This document shows, piece after piece, positions 1 to 6,631 of a stretch of DNA of 13,066 nt. Origin of the DNA: Leucobacter sp. (GTDB lineage Bacteria; Actinomycetota; Actinomycetes; Actinomycetales; Microbacteriaceae). The notes under the pieces were generated by a model. That model searched no databases. It was not told the DNA's origin and was given only the letters and a program-made list of their open reading frames with translations. Each line of letters opens with the position of its first letter. Positions within the stretch are counted from its first letter, which is position 1. Location of the stretch: assembly GCA_031178565.1 (NCBI GenBank), contig JAPSIU010000050.1:1-13066 (forward strand). Direction: 5' to 3'. A program made the position numbers and the translations under genes.

Positions 1-2882
1 CGATCCGGCTCTACTCGGAGGACGACTTCGAGAGCCGCCCCGAGTTCACCGAACCCGAGATCCGGCGCACGGGGCTCGCCTCGGTGATCCTGCAGATGCT
101 CGCGCTCGGCCTCGGCGACATCGCTCGCTTCCCGTTCCTCACCCCTCCCGATCAGCGGGGCGTCTCGGACGGGCTCGGACTGCTCGCCGAGCTCGGAGCG
201 GTCGAGCCCGCCGGCAAGAGCGGCGGGCGGGACCCTGGATCGCGCGGGGCCTCGCATCGCATCACGAAGGTCGGCCGAGAGCTCTCGCGTCTCCCGATCG
301 AGCCGCGCTTCGCCCGCATGGTCGTGGAGGCGCGTCGGCACGACGTGGTCCCCGAGGTGCTCGCGATCGTCGCCGGCCTCACCATCCAGGACGTGCGCGA
401 GCGTCCGTCCGAGATGCGCGGCCGAGCCGACGAGCTGCACGCCCGCTTCGCGGATCCGCATGGCGACCTCATGACCCTCCTGAACCTCTGGAACTACCTG
501 CAGGAGCAGCAGGGCGAACGGTCGTCGAGCGCGTTCCGCCGGATGTGCAAGGCGGAGTTCCTGAACTTCCTGCGGGTGCGCGAGTGGATGGACCTCACCC
601 GGCAGCTGTCGAGGATCGCGCAGCCGCCCCGGGATCGCGTCGCGCGGGGCGGCGGGAGCGGCGAGGGCGACGAGAGCGGAGGGAGCGGAGGATCGGGCGA
701 CGCGATCCACCGCTCCGTGCTCGCGGGCCTGCTCTCGCAGTTGGGCGTGCGCGACGATCGGCAGGATCGCCGGACCCCGCAGGGGCGGAACGCCGTCGGC
801 TCCGGCAAACGCAAACCCGCTCAGGAGTATCTCGGGTCACGCGGCACCCGCTTCGTCCTGTACCCCGGGTCGGTGCTCGCGAAGAAGCCGCCTGAGGTGG
901 TGATGAGCGTCGAACTCGTCGAGACCTCGCGGCTCTTCGCCCGCTCGAACGCCGTGGTCGATCCGGCGTGGGCGGAAGAGCTCGCCGGCCCGCTCGCGAA
1001 GCGGCAGCTGAGCGAGCCGCACTGGGAGAAGAAGCAGGGAGCGGCTGTCGCGTACGAGCGGGTCACCCTCTTCGGGGTGCCGATCGTGGAGCGCCGAAGA
1101 GTGCAGCTCGCGCGTTTCGACCAGGAGCACGCCAGAGAGCTGTTCATCCGTCACGCGCTCGTCGATGGAGAGTGGGAATCGCCCCAGGCCTTCGACCGGG
1201 CCAACCGCCAGCTGCGTCGCGAGCTGGAGCAGCTCGAGGAGCGCACGCGCCGACGCGACATCGTCGCCGACGACGAGGCCGTGTTCGAGTTCTACGACGC
1301 GCGGATTCCCGCGGACGTGGTCTCGACCCGCAGCTTCGAGGGCTGGTGGAAGCAGGCGCAGCGCACGCAGCCGGACCTGCTGAGGATGCGGCGCGAGGAT
1401 CTCGTCGAGGACGAGGTCGAGGAGGTCGACGAGCGCGAGTTCCCGCGCCAGTGGCGGCACGGCGATCAGACGCTCCGACTGCGCTATCGCTTCGACCCGA
1501 CGGCCGAGGACGACGGCGTGACGGTGAACGTTCCGCTGCCGCTGCTCCCCCGCCTCGACGGCTCCTCCTTCGAGAAGCTCGTGCCCGGGCTCAGACAGGA
1601 GCTCGTGACCGCGCTCATCAAGACGCTGCCGAAGGCGATCCGCAGGCACGTGGTCCCCGCGGCCGACTGGGCCCGCACGCTGCTGGCCGCGATCGACCCG
1701 AAGCTCGACGCACCGGCGAAGCCGGGCGAATCGCCCCCCGCTCTCACGCAGCTGCTCGCCGACGAGATCCGGCGCCGCACGAGCGTGCAGGTCGCTGCGA
1801 CGGACTTCGACGCCGATCGGCTCCCCGCGCACCTCACTCCCACGTTCCGCGTGGTCGACGGCCGCGGGCGCACGGTGGGCGTCGGCAAGCACCTCGCCGA
1901 GCTGCAGGAGGCGCACCGCGGCGAGGCCACGAAGGGCGTCGCGAAGGTCGCGGCGGCCGCGCTGCCGAAGAGCGAGCTGGAGCGGAAGGGCGTCACCGCC
2001 TGGGAGTTCGGCGAACTGCCGAGGCACGTGGATACCGCCTACGCCAAGGGGCGCGGGGCGGGCGCGGGAGTCGTCCGGGCGTATCCCGCGATCGTCGATC
2101 GCCGCGCGGGCGTCGATCTCGCGCTCGTCGCCGACGAGGAGGAGCAGCGGCGTCTCAGCAGGCGCGGGATCCGGCGTCTGCTCGTGCTCAGCTCCCCGTC
2201 GCCCGCGAGCTACGTCCGCGACCACCTCTCCAACCAGGAGAAGCTGCTGCTCGGGGCCGGGCCCTACCGCACCCTCGACCTCGCGATCGCCGACGTCTCG
2301 CTCGCCGTCGCCGACCGGGTGATCCGGCGCCACGCCCCCGACGGTCTCGTCTGGTCGGAGGCCGTCTTCGAGCGGATCGCGAACGACTACGCGAGATCCC
2401 TCATCGACGAGATCTACGGCGCCATCGCGCTGACCGCGCAGGTGCTCGACGGCGCGCGCCTCGCGCGGAAGGCCGTCGACGGGGCGAAATCGATCCAGGT
2501 GCTCGGCCAGGTGGCCGACGCCGCGAAACAGATCGACGGGCTCGTGTACCCAGTCGCGGGATCCGGCGAGGGCTTTGTGGCGCGCACGGGTCTCGCGCAA
2601 TTGGAGCGGCTGCCCGTCTACCTCGAGGCGGTGCGGGTGCGCATGCGAGGGCTCTCCGAGAATCCCGGCCGGGATCGCGTCTGGCAGAACGAGGTGGATC
2701 GCATGCTCGCCCTCTTCGCGGAGGCGGGCGGCACGATCCCGCTGCCCGACGCCGCCCCGGAGCACCTCGTGCGGGCGCGATGGCTCGTCGAGGAGCTGCG
2801 GGTCAGCCTCTTCGCGCAGCAGCTCCGCACCGCCGAGCCCGTCTCCGCCCAGCGCATCCAGAAGCTGCTGCGGGAGGCGTGA
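1..2882 (+). CDS. hrpA: ATP-dependent RNA helicase HrpA, 3' portion (5' end outside window)
   Basis: DEAH-box RNA helicase HrpA, a cytoplasmic enzyme linked to rescue of stalled ribosomes and mRNA processing in other bacteria. The open frame runs from base 3 without a start, so about 959 C-terminal residues are present; full HrpA is about 1,300, and the RecA-like motor domains lie upstream. The first codons read IRLYSEDDF..RPEFTEPEI..T.LASVILQM, the junction of helicase core and HA2 domain, closely matching remembered E. coli HrpA. HA2 follows (residues ~28-145), then NLWNYL.EQQ and FLRVREWMDL, an OB-fold (~280-360, PGSVLAKKPP, VELVETSRLFAR), and the long DUF3418 C-terminal region (ELFIRHALV.G.W, RRRDIVADDE..FEFYDARI, SWW-like EGWW, DGVTV..PLPLLP, ending in WLVEELRVSLFAQQL). 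A Gly/Ser/Asp/Glu-rich insert at residues ~215-233 (nt 645-701) is absent from E. coli HrpA. It converges on the next gene with only 13 bp between stop codons. Identity is very secure. Confidence 0.96.
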   Translation, partial: IRLYSEDDFESRPEFTEPEIRRTGLASVILQMLALGLGDIARFPFLTPPDQRGVSDGLGLLAELGAVEPAGKSGGRDPGSRGASHRITKVGRELSRLPIEPRFARMVVEARRHDVVPEVLAIVAGLTIQDVRERPSEMRGRADELHARFADPHGDLMTLLNLWNYLQEQQGERSSSAFRRMCKAEFLNFLRVREWMDLTRQLSRIAQPPRDRVARGGGSGEGDESGGSGGSGDAIHRSVLAGLLSQLGVRDDRQDRRTPQGRNAVGSGKRKPAQEYLGSRGTRFVLYPGSVLAKKPPEVVMSVELVETSRLFARSNAVVDPAWAEELAGPLAKRQLSEPHWEKKQGAAVAYERVTLFGVPIVERRRVQLARFDQEHARELFIRHALVDGEWESPQAFDRANRQLRRELEQLEERTRRRDIVADDEAVFEFYDARIPADVVSTRSFEGWWKQAQRTQPDLLRMRREDLVEDEVEEVDEREFPRQWRHGDQTLRLRYRFDPTAEDDGVTVNVPLPLLPRLDGSSFEKLVPGLRQELVTALIKTLPKAIRRHVVPAADWARTLLAAIDPKLDAPAKPGESPPALTQLLADEIRRRTSVQVAATDFDADRLPAHLTPTFRVVDGRGRTVGVGKHLAELQEAHRGEATKGVAKVAAAALPKSELERKGVTAWEFGELPRHVDTAYAKGRGAGAGVVRAYPAIVDRRAGVDLALVADEEEQRRLSRRGIRRLLVLSSPSPASYVRDHLSNQEKLLLGAGPYRTLDLAIADVSLAVADRVIRRHAPDGLVWSEAVFERIANDYARSLIDEIYGAIALTAQVLDGARLARKAVDGAKSIQVLGQVADAAKQIDGLVYPVAGSGEGFVARTGLAQLERLPVYLEAVRVRMRGLSENPGRDRVWQNEVDRMLALFAEAGGTIPLPDAAPEHLVRARWLVEELRVSLFAQQLRTAEPVSAQRIQKLLREA

Positions 2883-2895
2883 GGCGGCGTTCCAG

Positions 2896-3393
2896 CTACT
2901 GGGTCGCGGCGGTCAGGATCTGACGGGCCTGCTGCACGAGATCCGGCTCTACGATCAGGTCGTACCGTGTCGCGACCATCTGCATGACCGAGGAGAAGTC
3001 TCGGCGATTGCGGTTCATCGCGTAGGACAGCACGCCGAAGAGCATGCCGAAGCCCGCGCCGATCACGACCGCCGCGACGAACACCCCCAGGATCCCGGCG
3101 TTGTCGGGCTGGAAGATGAAGAGCAGCAGGCCGAGGAAGAGGCCGAGGTACGCTCCGGAGAGGGCGCCCATGAGCGCCACCCGGCCGTAGGTGAGCCGGC
3201 CGGTGACCCGCTCGACGCTGCACACGTCGTTGCCCACGATGCTGATCTGCTGCACCGGGAAGCCCGAGCGGGCGAGCACGTCGACCGCGTGCTTCGCGTC
3301 TTCGTAGCGATCGTACGTGGAGACGATCTCGCCCTTCGGCAGCTCGGGCATCTGCGGCGGGCGGCGTCCGGGTCCGGGGGTCGGTGTGCTCAT
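2896..3393 (-). CDS. General stress protein 17M-like (YflT domain) membrane protein
   Basis: A 165-residue protein. After a Pro-rich N-terminus (1-19) comes a small alpha/beta region (20-62; EIVSTYDRYEDAKHAVDVL, then a hydrophobic-strand block ISIVGNDV) typical of the YflT / general stress protein 17M family, in which the name comes from a Bacillus sigma-B regulon member. Two Gly/Leu-rich hydrophobic segments (~70-95 and ~98-125) are separated by FQPDNAG and form a probable membrane hairpin. A short soluble tail (130-165, TRYDLIVEPDLVQQARQIL) follows. Actinobacterial homologues share this layout and have no known biochemical function. The ATG at 3391-3393 has only a weak purine-rich stretch upstream and no TANNNT box. 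The gene starts 54 nt after the stop of the lipoprotein gene on the same strand, so co-transcription is likely. The family call is fairly secure; a stress role here is inferred only. Confidence 0.8.
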   Translation of the reverse strand: MSTPTPGPGRRPPQMPELPKGEIVSTYDRYEDAKHAVDVLARSGFPVQQISIVGNDVCSVERVTGRLTYGRVALMGALSGAYLGLFLGLLLFIFQPDNAGILGVFVAAVVIGAGFGMLFGVLSYAMNRNRRDFSSVMQMVATRYDLIVEPDLVQQARQILTAATQ

Positions 3394-3447
3394 GGTCCGA
3401 TTCTCTCACCTTCCGCTCGGCGCGTGCGAGAGGCGCGGCAGCCCGAT

Positions 3448-4623
3448 TCAGCGCGCGGCGAACGCTGCCACGGCCTGCGGGTATCCGGGAACCGGGATCG
3501 AGCGGGTCGCGAGCCCGTCGAGCGCGACGAGCGTGATGCCGTCCCATCCGGCGTCGCGGGTGTTGCCGCCGGCGACCGCGGCGTGCTCCGCGCCCGCGGA
3601 GTCCCGCCACACGGCGACCGTCTCGTGGGGTGGGGAGAGCGGCACGAGCTGCTCCGCTCCGGTGTCGAGATCGAGGATCGAGAGGTTCGGCTCGCCGCTC
3701 GCATTGCCGAAGGCGCCGGTTCCGACGGTGAGCAGCCGGCGCCCCGCGAGCGCCGCACCGTGCGAGTGGGAGTTCGCGCCGCTCGGGATCGCGATGGTCT
3801 CCCCCGTAAAGGGATCGAGCCGCTCGACCACGAGCCCCTGGTAGGGCAGCAGGATCGTGCCGTCGCCGTCGACGGCGCCGTAGTGGGGCTTCTCCCAGGA
3901 GGCGAGGCCCCCCTCGGTTCCGAAGGGCGCGACCGTGTGCTGCACGGCCGTGAGCGTCGCCGCGTCGACGACCGTCACGGTGAAGCCGTCGTGGTCGACC
4001 GTCGCGGCCCACGCTCCGTCGGGAGCGACGAGCACGTCGAAGGGGCGAAGGCCTACCGGCACCGAGCCGACGAAGCGCGCGGCGACCGCGTCGTAGACCT
4101 CGAGGAAGCAGGATCCGTCCCCCGCCGCGACGGCGACGTAGACGCGGGTCCCGTCGGGCGCGACGGCGAGGCCGAGACCTCCGGGACGATACTCCCCGCT
4201 CGAGATCCGGGGCGCCGGATGCCCGTACGGCACGAGGGCGGAGCGCGTCTCCGCGGCGAGGTCGACGACCGCGAGCCCCTCCGCGGTCGCCGCGTACGCC
4301 GTACCGCTCTCCTCGTGCACGCCGACGCCCCAGGGAGCGGCGCCCACGTGGATGCGGCGGACGGCCTCGGCGTCGGGGAGGGACGGGTCGATCACCGCCA
4401 CGTGCGCCTCTCGGGCGAGCGACGCGATCAGCAGTTCGCGCCGGAGCGGCGCCTCCGATGCGGGCCGATCCGGAGCGAACTCCGGCCCGGGCGCGGGATC
4501 CGGTCCCGGCGTGGAGGGGGCGGGCGCGGCTCCCGACGGGGAGCAGCCGACGAGCCCGAGCCCGAGCAGCGCAGACGCTCCGAGCAGGCCGCGGCGCGTG
4601 ATCCGATTCGTCGATTCGATCAT
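3448..4623 (-). CDS. Tat-exported lipoprotein with YncE/YVTN-like beta-propeller
   Basis: A 391-residue secreted protein. The N-terminus has a twin-arginine motif (ITRRGLLG, residues 8-15), a hydrophobic stretch and a lipobox (LVGC, Cys27), so it is predicted to leave by the Tat pathway and be lipid-anchored on the outer face of the membrane. A Pro/Ala/Ser linker (28-58) precedes repeated blade-like units such as AHVAVIDP, GLAVVDLA, LGLAVAPDGTRVYVAVA, DVLVAPDGAWAATV, FTVTVVDAATL, LSILDLDTG and ITLVALDG. These D-G-x-x-x-[YA]-[VA] strands suit a YncE/YVTN-type seven-blade propeller, a scaffold or binding fold. No catalytic motif is visible and the ligand is unknown. I chose the ATG at 4621-4623 because it places the RR motif near the N-terminus. 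A GTG two codons earlier (4627-4629) is closer to a GGGAG Shine-Dalgarno, and a TTG at 4660-4662 would give a long N-terminal extension. Probably first gene of a two-gene unit with the stress-protein gene. Confidence 0.8.
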   Translation of the reverse strand: MIESTNRITRRGLLGASALLGLGLVGCSPSGAAPAPSTPGPDPAPGPEFAPDRPASEAPLRRELLIASLAREAHVAVIDPSLPDAEAVRRIHVGAAPWGVGVHEESGTAYAATAEGLAVVDLAAETRSALVPYGHPAPRISSGEYRPGGLGLAVAPDGTRVYVAVAAGDGSCFLEVYDAVAARFVGSVPVGLRPFDVLVAPDGAWAATVDHDGFTVTVVDAATLTAVQHTVAPFGTEGGLASWEKPHYGAVDGDGTILLPYQGLVVERLDPFTGETIAIPSGANSHSHGAALAGRRLLTVGTGAFGNASGEPNLSILDLDTGAEQLVPLSPPHETVAVWRDSAGAEHAAVAGGNTRDAGWDGITLVALDGLATRSIPVPGYPQAVAAFAAR

Positions 4624-4757
4624 TCCCACAGTGTCTCCCGTCGATCCCTCCTCGCGCGTCAACCGATCGATGGGTTCTCCGCCGGTCGCAGGCCGTCGGC
4701 GCCTCGCGGCCCCGCGATTGTCGGCCGCTTCCCGCCCCGGAGCGATACCGTAGTGGG
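4624..4757. promoter_or_regulatory. Divergent intergenic region between lipoprotein and MgtE_N/CBS genes
   Basis: This 134-bp gap must hold promoters for both directions. For the rightward gene a TANNNT box sits just before the start (separate entry). For the leftward gene I find a GGGAG Shine-Dalgarno about 11 nt before the chosen ATG and a TTGACG that resembles a -35 element, but nothing convincing as a -10 at the right distance. No tRNA, small ORF with a ribosome site, or strong hairpin was seen. Confidence 0.5.
4746..4751 (+). promoter_or_regulatory. Putative -10 box (TACCGT) for leaderless transcription of the MgtE_N/CBS gene
   Basis: TACCGT fits the actinobacterial -10 pattern TANNNT and is followed by 6 nt and then the GTG start at 4758. 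At that spacing transcription would begin at or next to the start codon, giving a leaderless mRNA. The GTGGG before the GTG is not a well-placed Shine-Dalgarno. No good -35 was found. Confidence 0.5.
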
Positions 4758-6041
4758 GTGAGTACTTCGAGGGTGTTCGTCGGGCGTCTCGCCGGGCGCG
4801 GTGTGTTCGATCCTGTCGGTGACAGGATCGGCAAGGTGCGCGACGTCCTGGTCGTCTACCGCGCCTCGGGAGCGCCCCGCGTCGTCGGCCTGATCGTCGA
4901 GATCCCGGGCAAGCGCCGCGTCTTCGTGCCCATCGGGAGGGTCACCTCGATCGGCTCGGGTCAGGTCATCACCACGGGACTCATCAACGTGCGCCGCTTC
5001 GAGCAGCGCGGCGGCGAGACGCGGATGATCGCGGAGCTGATCGGCCGCGAGGTGCAGCTCGCCCCGGAGACCGTCGGCGCCCCTCACCTCGTGGCGACGA
5101 TCGAGGACGCCGCCATCGAGCGCGCCCGATCCGGCGAGTGGCTGGTCTCCGAGGTGTTCGTGCGGTTGCCGAGGCCCGCCGCGCCCTTCAGCCGGGGGGA
5201 CGCGAGGATCGTGCGGTGGTCCGACGTCAGCCTGCCGAGCTCGAACGCCGGCGCCCAGTCCGCGGAGCTGCTGATCCAGACGATGGTCGATCTCAAGCCG
5301 GCGGACCTCGCCGAGGCGCTGCTCGAACTCCCCCAGCCGCGCATGCTCGAGGTGATCGACGAGCTCGCCGACGAGCGGGTGGCCGACGCGCTCGAGGAGA
5401 TGAGCGAACCGGATCAGCTCGCTCTGCTCGCGCAGCTCCCGCCGGATCGCACCGCGGACGTGCTCGACCGCATGGAGGCCGACGACGCCGCCGACCTGAT
5501 CGCGGCGCTCCCGACCGCCAAGGGCGAGGAACTGCTCGACCTGATGGAGCCGGAGGAGGCCGAGGACGTGCGCCGCCTGCTCGAGTACGACAGCGACACG
5601 GCCGGCGGCCTCATGAGCCCGGCGCCGATCGTGCTCTCGGGCGAGTCGAGCGTGGCCGAGGGGCTGGCGATGATCCGGCGTGCCGAGATCCCGCCGGCCA
5701 TGGCCTCCGCCGTCTACGTCACGCACCCGCCCTACGAGACCCCGACCGGCGAGTACCTCGGCATGGCGCACTTCCAGCGGATGCTGCGGTTCCCCCCGCA
5801 CGAGCGGCTCACCGCGCTCATCGACACCGAGATCGAGCCCGTGTCCGTGCGCGCGAGCGCGGCGGAGGTCTCGCGCAGGCTCGCGAGCTACGATCTCGTC
5901 GCGATGCCCGTCGTCGACGACCAGAATCGGCTCGTTGGCGTGGTGACGGTCGACGACGTGCTCGATCACCTCCTGCCCGACGACTGGAGGCACGCCGACG
6001 AGGAACTCCCGCCCGCTCCCGCGCGGAGGGCCGCCCGATGA
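4758..6041 (+). CDS. PRC-barrel-like / MgtE N-terminal domain / CBS-pair protein (no transporter domain)
   Basis: A 427-residue, apparently cytoplasmic protein. Two PRC-barrel-like segments (~1-75, FVGRLAGRGVFDPVGDRIGK.RDVLVV, and ~80-155) are followed by an MgtE_N superhelix (~165-280; acidic repeats such as DLAEALLELP, ADALEEMSE, ADVLDRMEADDAADLI, ending in the MgtE hallmark YDSDTAGGLM). A CBS pair follows (~285-410, ending GVVTVDDVLDHL). In MgtE channels the N and CBS domains bind Mg2+ and gate the pore; CBS pairs often bind adenine nucleotides. The C-terminal transmembrane pore of MgtE is absent, and the protein ends in an Ala/Arg/Pro tail, so it cannot transport Mg2+ itself. A sensory or regulatory role is inferred. 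The GTG start at 4758 begins directly after a -10 box, and its stop overlaps the next gene by 4 nt (ATGA), implying translational coupling to the DUF1003 membrane protein. It matches the type of M. tuberculosis Rv1232c as I recall it. Confidence 0.88.
   Translation: MSTSRVFVGRLAGRGVFDPVGDRIGKVRDVLVVYRASGAPRVVGLIVEIPGKRRVFVPIGRVTSIGSGQVITTGLINVRRFEQRGGETRMIAELIGREVQLAPETVGAPHLVATIEDAAIERARSGEWLVSEVFVRLPRPAAPFSRGDARIVRWSDVSLPSSNAGAQSAELLIQTMVDLKPADLAEALLELPQPRMLEVIDELADERVADALEEMSEPDQLALLAQLPPDRTADVLDRMEADDAADLIAALPTAKGEELLDLMEPEEAEDVRRLLEYDSDTAGGLMSPAPIVLSGESSVAEGLAMIRRAEIPPAMASAVYVTHPPYETPTGEYLGMAHFQRMLRFPPHERLTALIDTEIEPVSVRASAAEVSRRLASYDLVAMPVVDDQNRLVGVVTVDDVLDHLLPDDWRHADEELPPAPARRAAR
4808..4830 (+). 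promoter_or_regulatory. Perfect 10-bp hairpin inside the early coding region of the MgtE_N/CBS gene
   Basis: The 10-nt arms 4808-4817 and 4821-4830 are exact reverse complements around a 3-nt loop (GGT), starting about 50 nt after the probable leaderless start. It encodes part of FDPVGDRIG. Two of its codons, CCT (Pro) and AGG (Arg), are unusual in this G/C-ending genome and are exactly what completes the pairing. It could be an mRNA stem or a DNA operator; function is unproven. Confidence 0.4.
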
Positions 6042-6631
6042 GGCTCTTCAAGCGCGACCCCGGCCTCGACGCGCCGCTGGCGGCGGGCGCCCGCGCGCCC
6101 CGCTCCCCCCGGCGCGGGCACGGGCGGGGCAGCAACGAGCGCTTCGGCAGGTGGACCGAGAGCATCGCGCGAGGCATGGGCACACCCTGGTTCCTGCTGA
6201 TCCTGACCCTCATCTGCGTGGCCTGGCTCGCGTGGAACACATGGGGGCCGGAGTCGTGGCGCTTCGACTCCGCCGCGCTCGGCTTCACCGCGCTCACGCT
6301 CATCCTCTCGCTCCAGGCCTCCTACGCCGCTCCCATGATCCTGCTCGCCCAGAACCGGCAGGACGACCGCGACCGCGTACAGATCGAGCAGGATCGACAG
6401 CGCGCCGAGCGCAACCTCGCCGATACCGAGTTCCTCGCCCGCGAGGTCGTCGCGCTCCGGCTCGCGATGAAGGACCTCCCCGACCGGGAGTTCGTGCGGG
6501 CCGAGCTGCGGGCGCTGCTGGCGGAACTCGAGACCGAGCAACCCCGGGAGGGCGAGTCCTCCGCGTCGGACTCGGGGGACGGATCGAGTCCCGGGATCGC
6601 CGAATCGGGCGGCGAGGAACCGAAGCGGTGA
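6038..6631 (+). CDS. DUF1003 family membrane protein
   Basis: A 197-residue protein with a basic, disordered N-terminus (1-35), two transmembrane helices (~48-67, WFLLILTLICVAWLAW; ~80-103, ending in SYAAPMILLAQNRQ) and a charged helical tail (~108-168) that may form a coiled coil, followed by an acidic Ser/Gly/Glu-rich end. The AAPMILLAQNRQ..RDR segment at the end of helix 2 is the recognisable DUF1003 signature. The family has no established function. The ATG overlaps the stop of the CBS gene (ATGA) and has a GGAGGG ribosome site 8 nt upstream. Its own TGA overlaps the GTG of mrp (GTGA). This tight coupling suggests the three proteins are made in fixed ratio, and that DUF1003 could be the membrane partner of the soluble MgtE_N/CBS protein, which is inference. 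Confidence 0.85.
   Translation: MRLFKRDPGLDAPLAAGARAPRSPRRGHGRGSNERFGRWTESIARGMGTPWFLLILTLICVAWLAWNTWGPESWRFDSAALGFTALTLILSLQASYAAPMILLAQNRQDDRDRVQIEQDRQRAERNLADTEFLAREVVALRLAMKDLPDREFVRAELRALLAELETEQPREGESSASDSGDGSSPGIAESGGEEPKR

Noticed and set aside
837..2765. Long open frame antisense to hrpA (minus strand)
   Set aside because: Arg/Glu/His/Leu-rich composition without motifs, and fully covered by the secure hrpA frame; typical antisense shadow in high-GC DNA.
2883..2895. Terminator between hrpA and the stress gene
   Set aside because: Only 13 bp separate the stops and no hairpin is present.
4624..4662. TTG start giving a longer lipoprotein N-terminus
   Set aside because: It would place about 20 residues in front of the twin-arginine motif and lacks a better ribosome site.
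4624..4757. ECF-type (GGAAC/CGTT) promoter for the lipoprotein gene
   Set aside because: GAACC and GGTT are present, but only about 10 nt apart, far too close for an ECF promoter.
2575..4834. Overlapping long frames on both strands around the stress and lipoprotein genes
   Set aside because: Composition is Arg/Pro/Ala noise, and the real genes in other frames show signal, lipobox and blade motifs.
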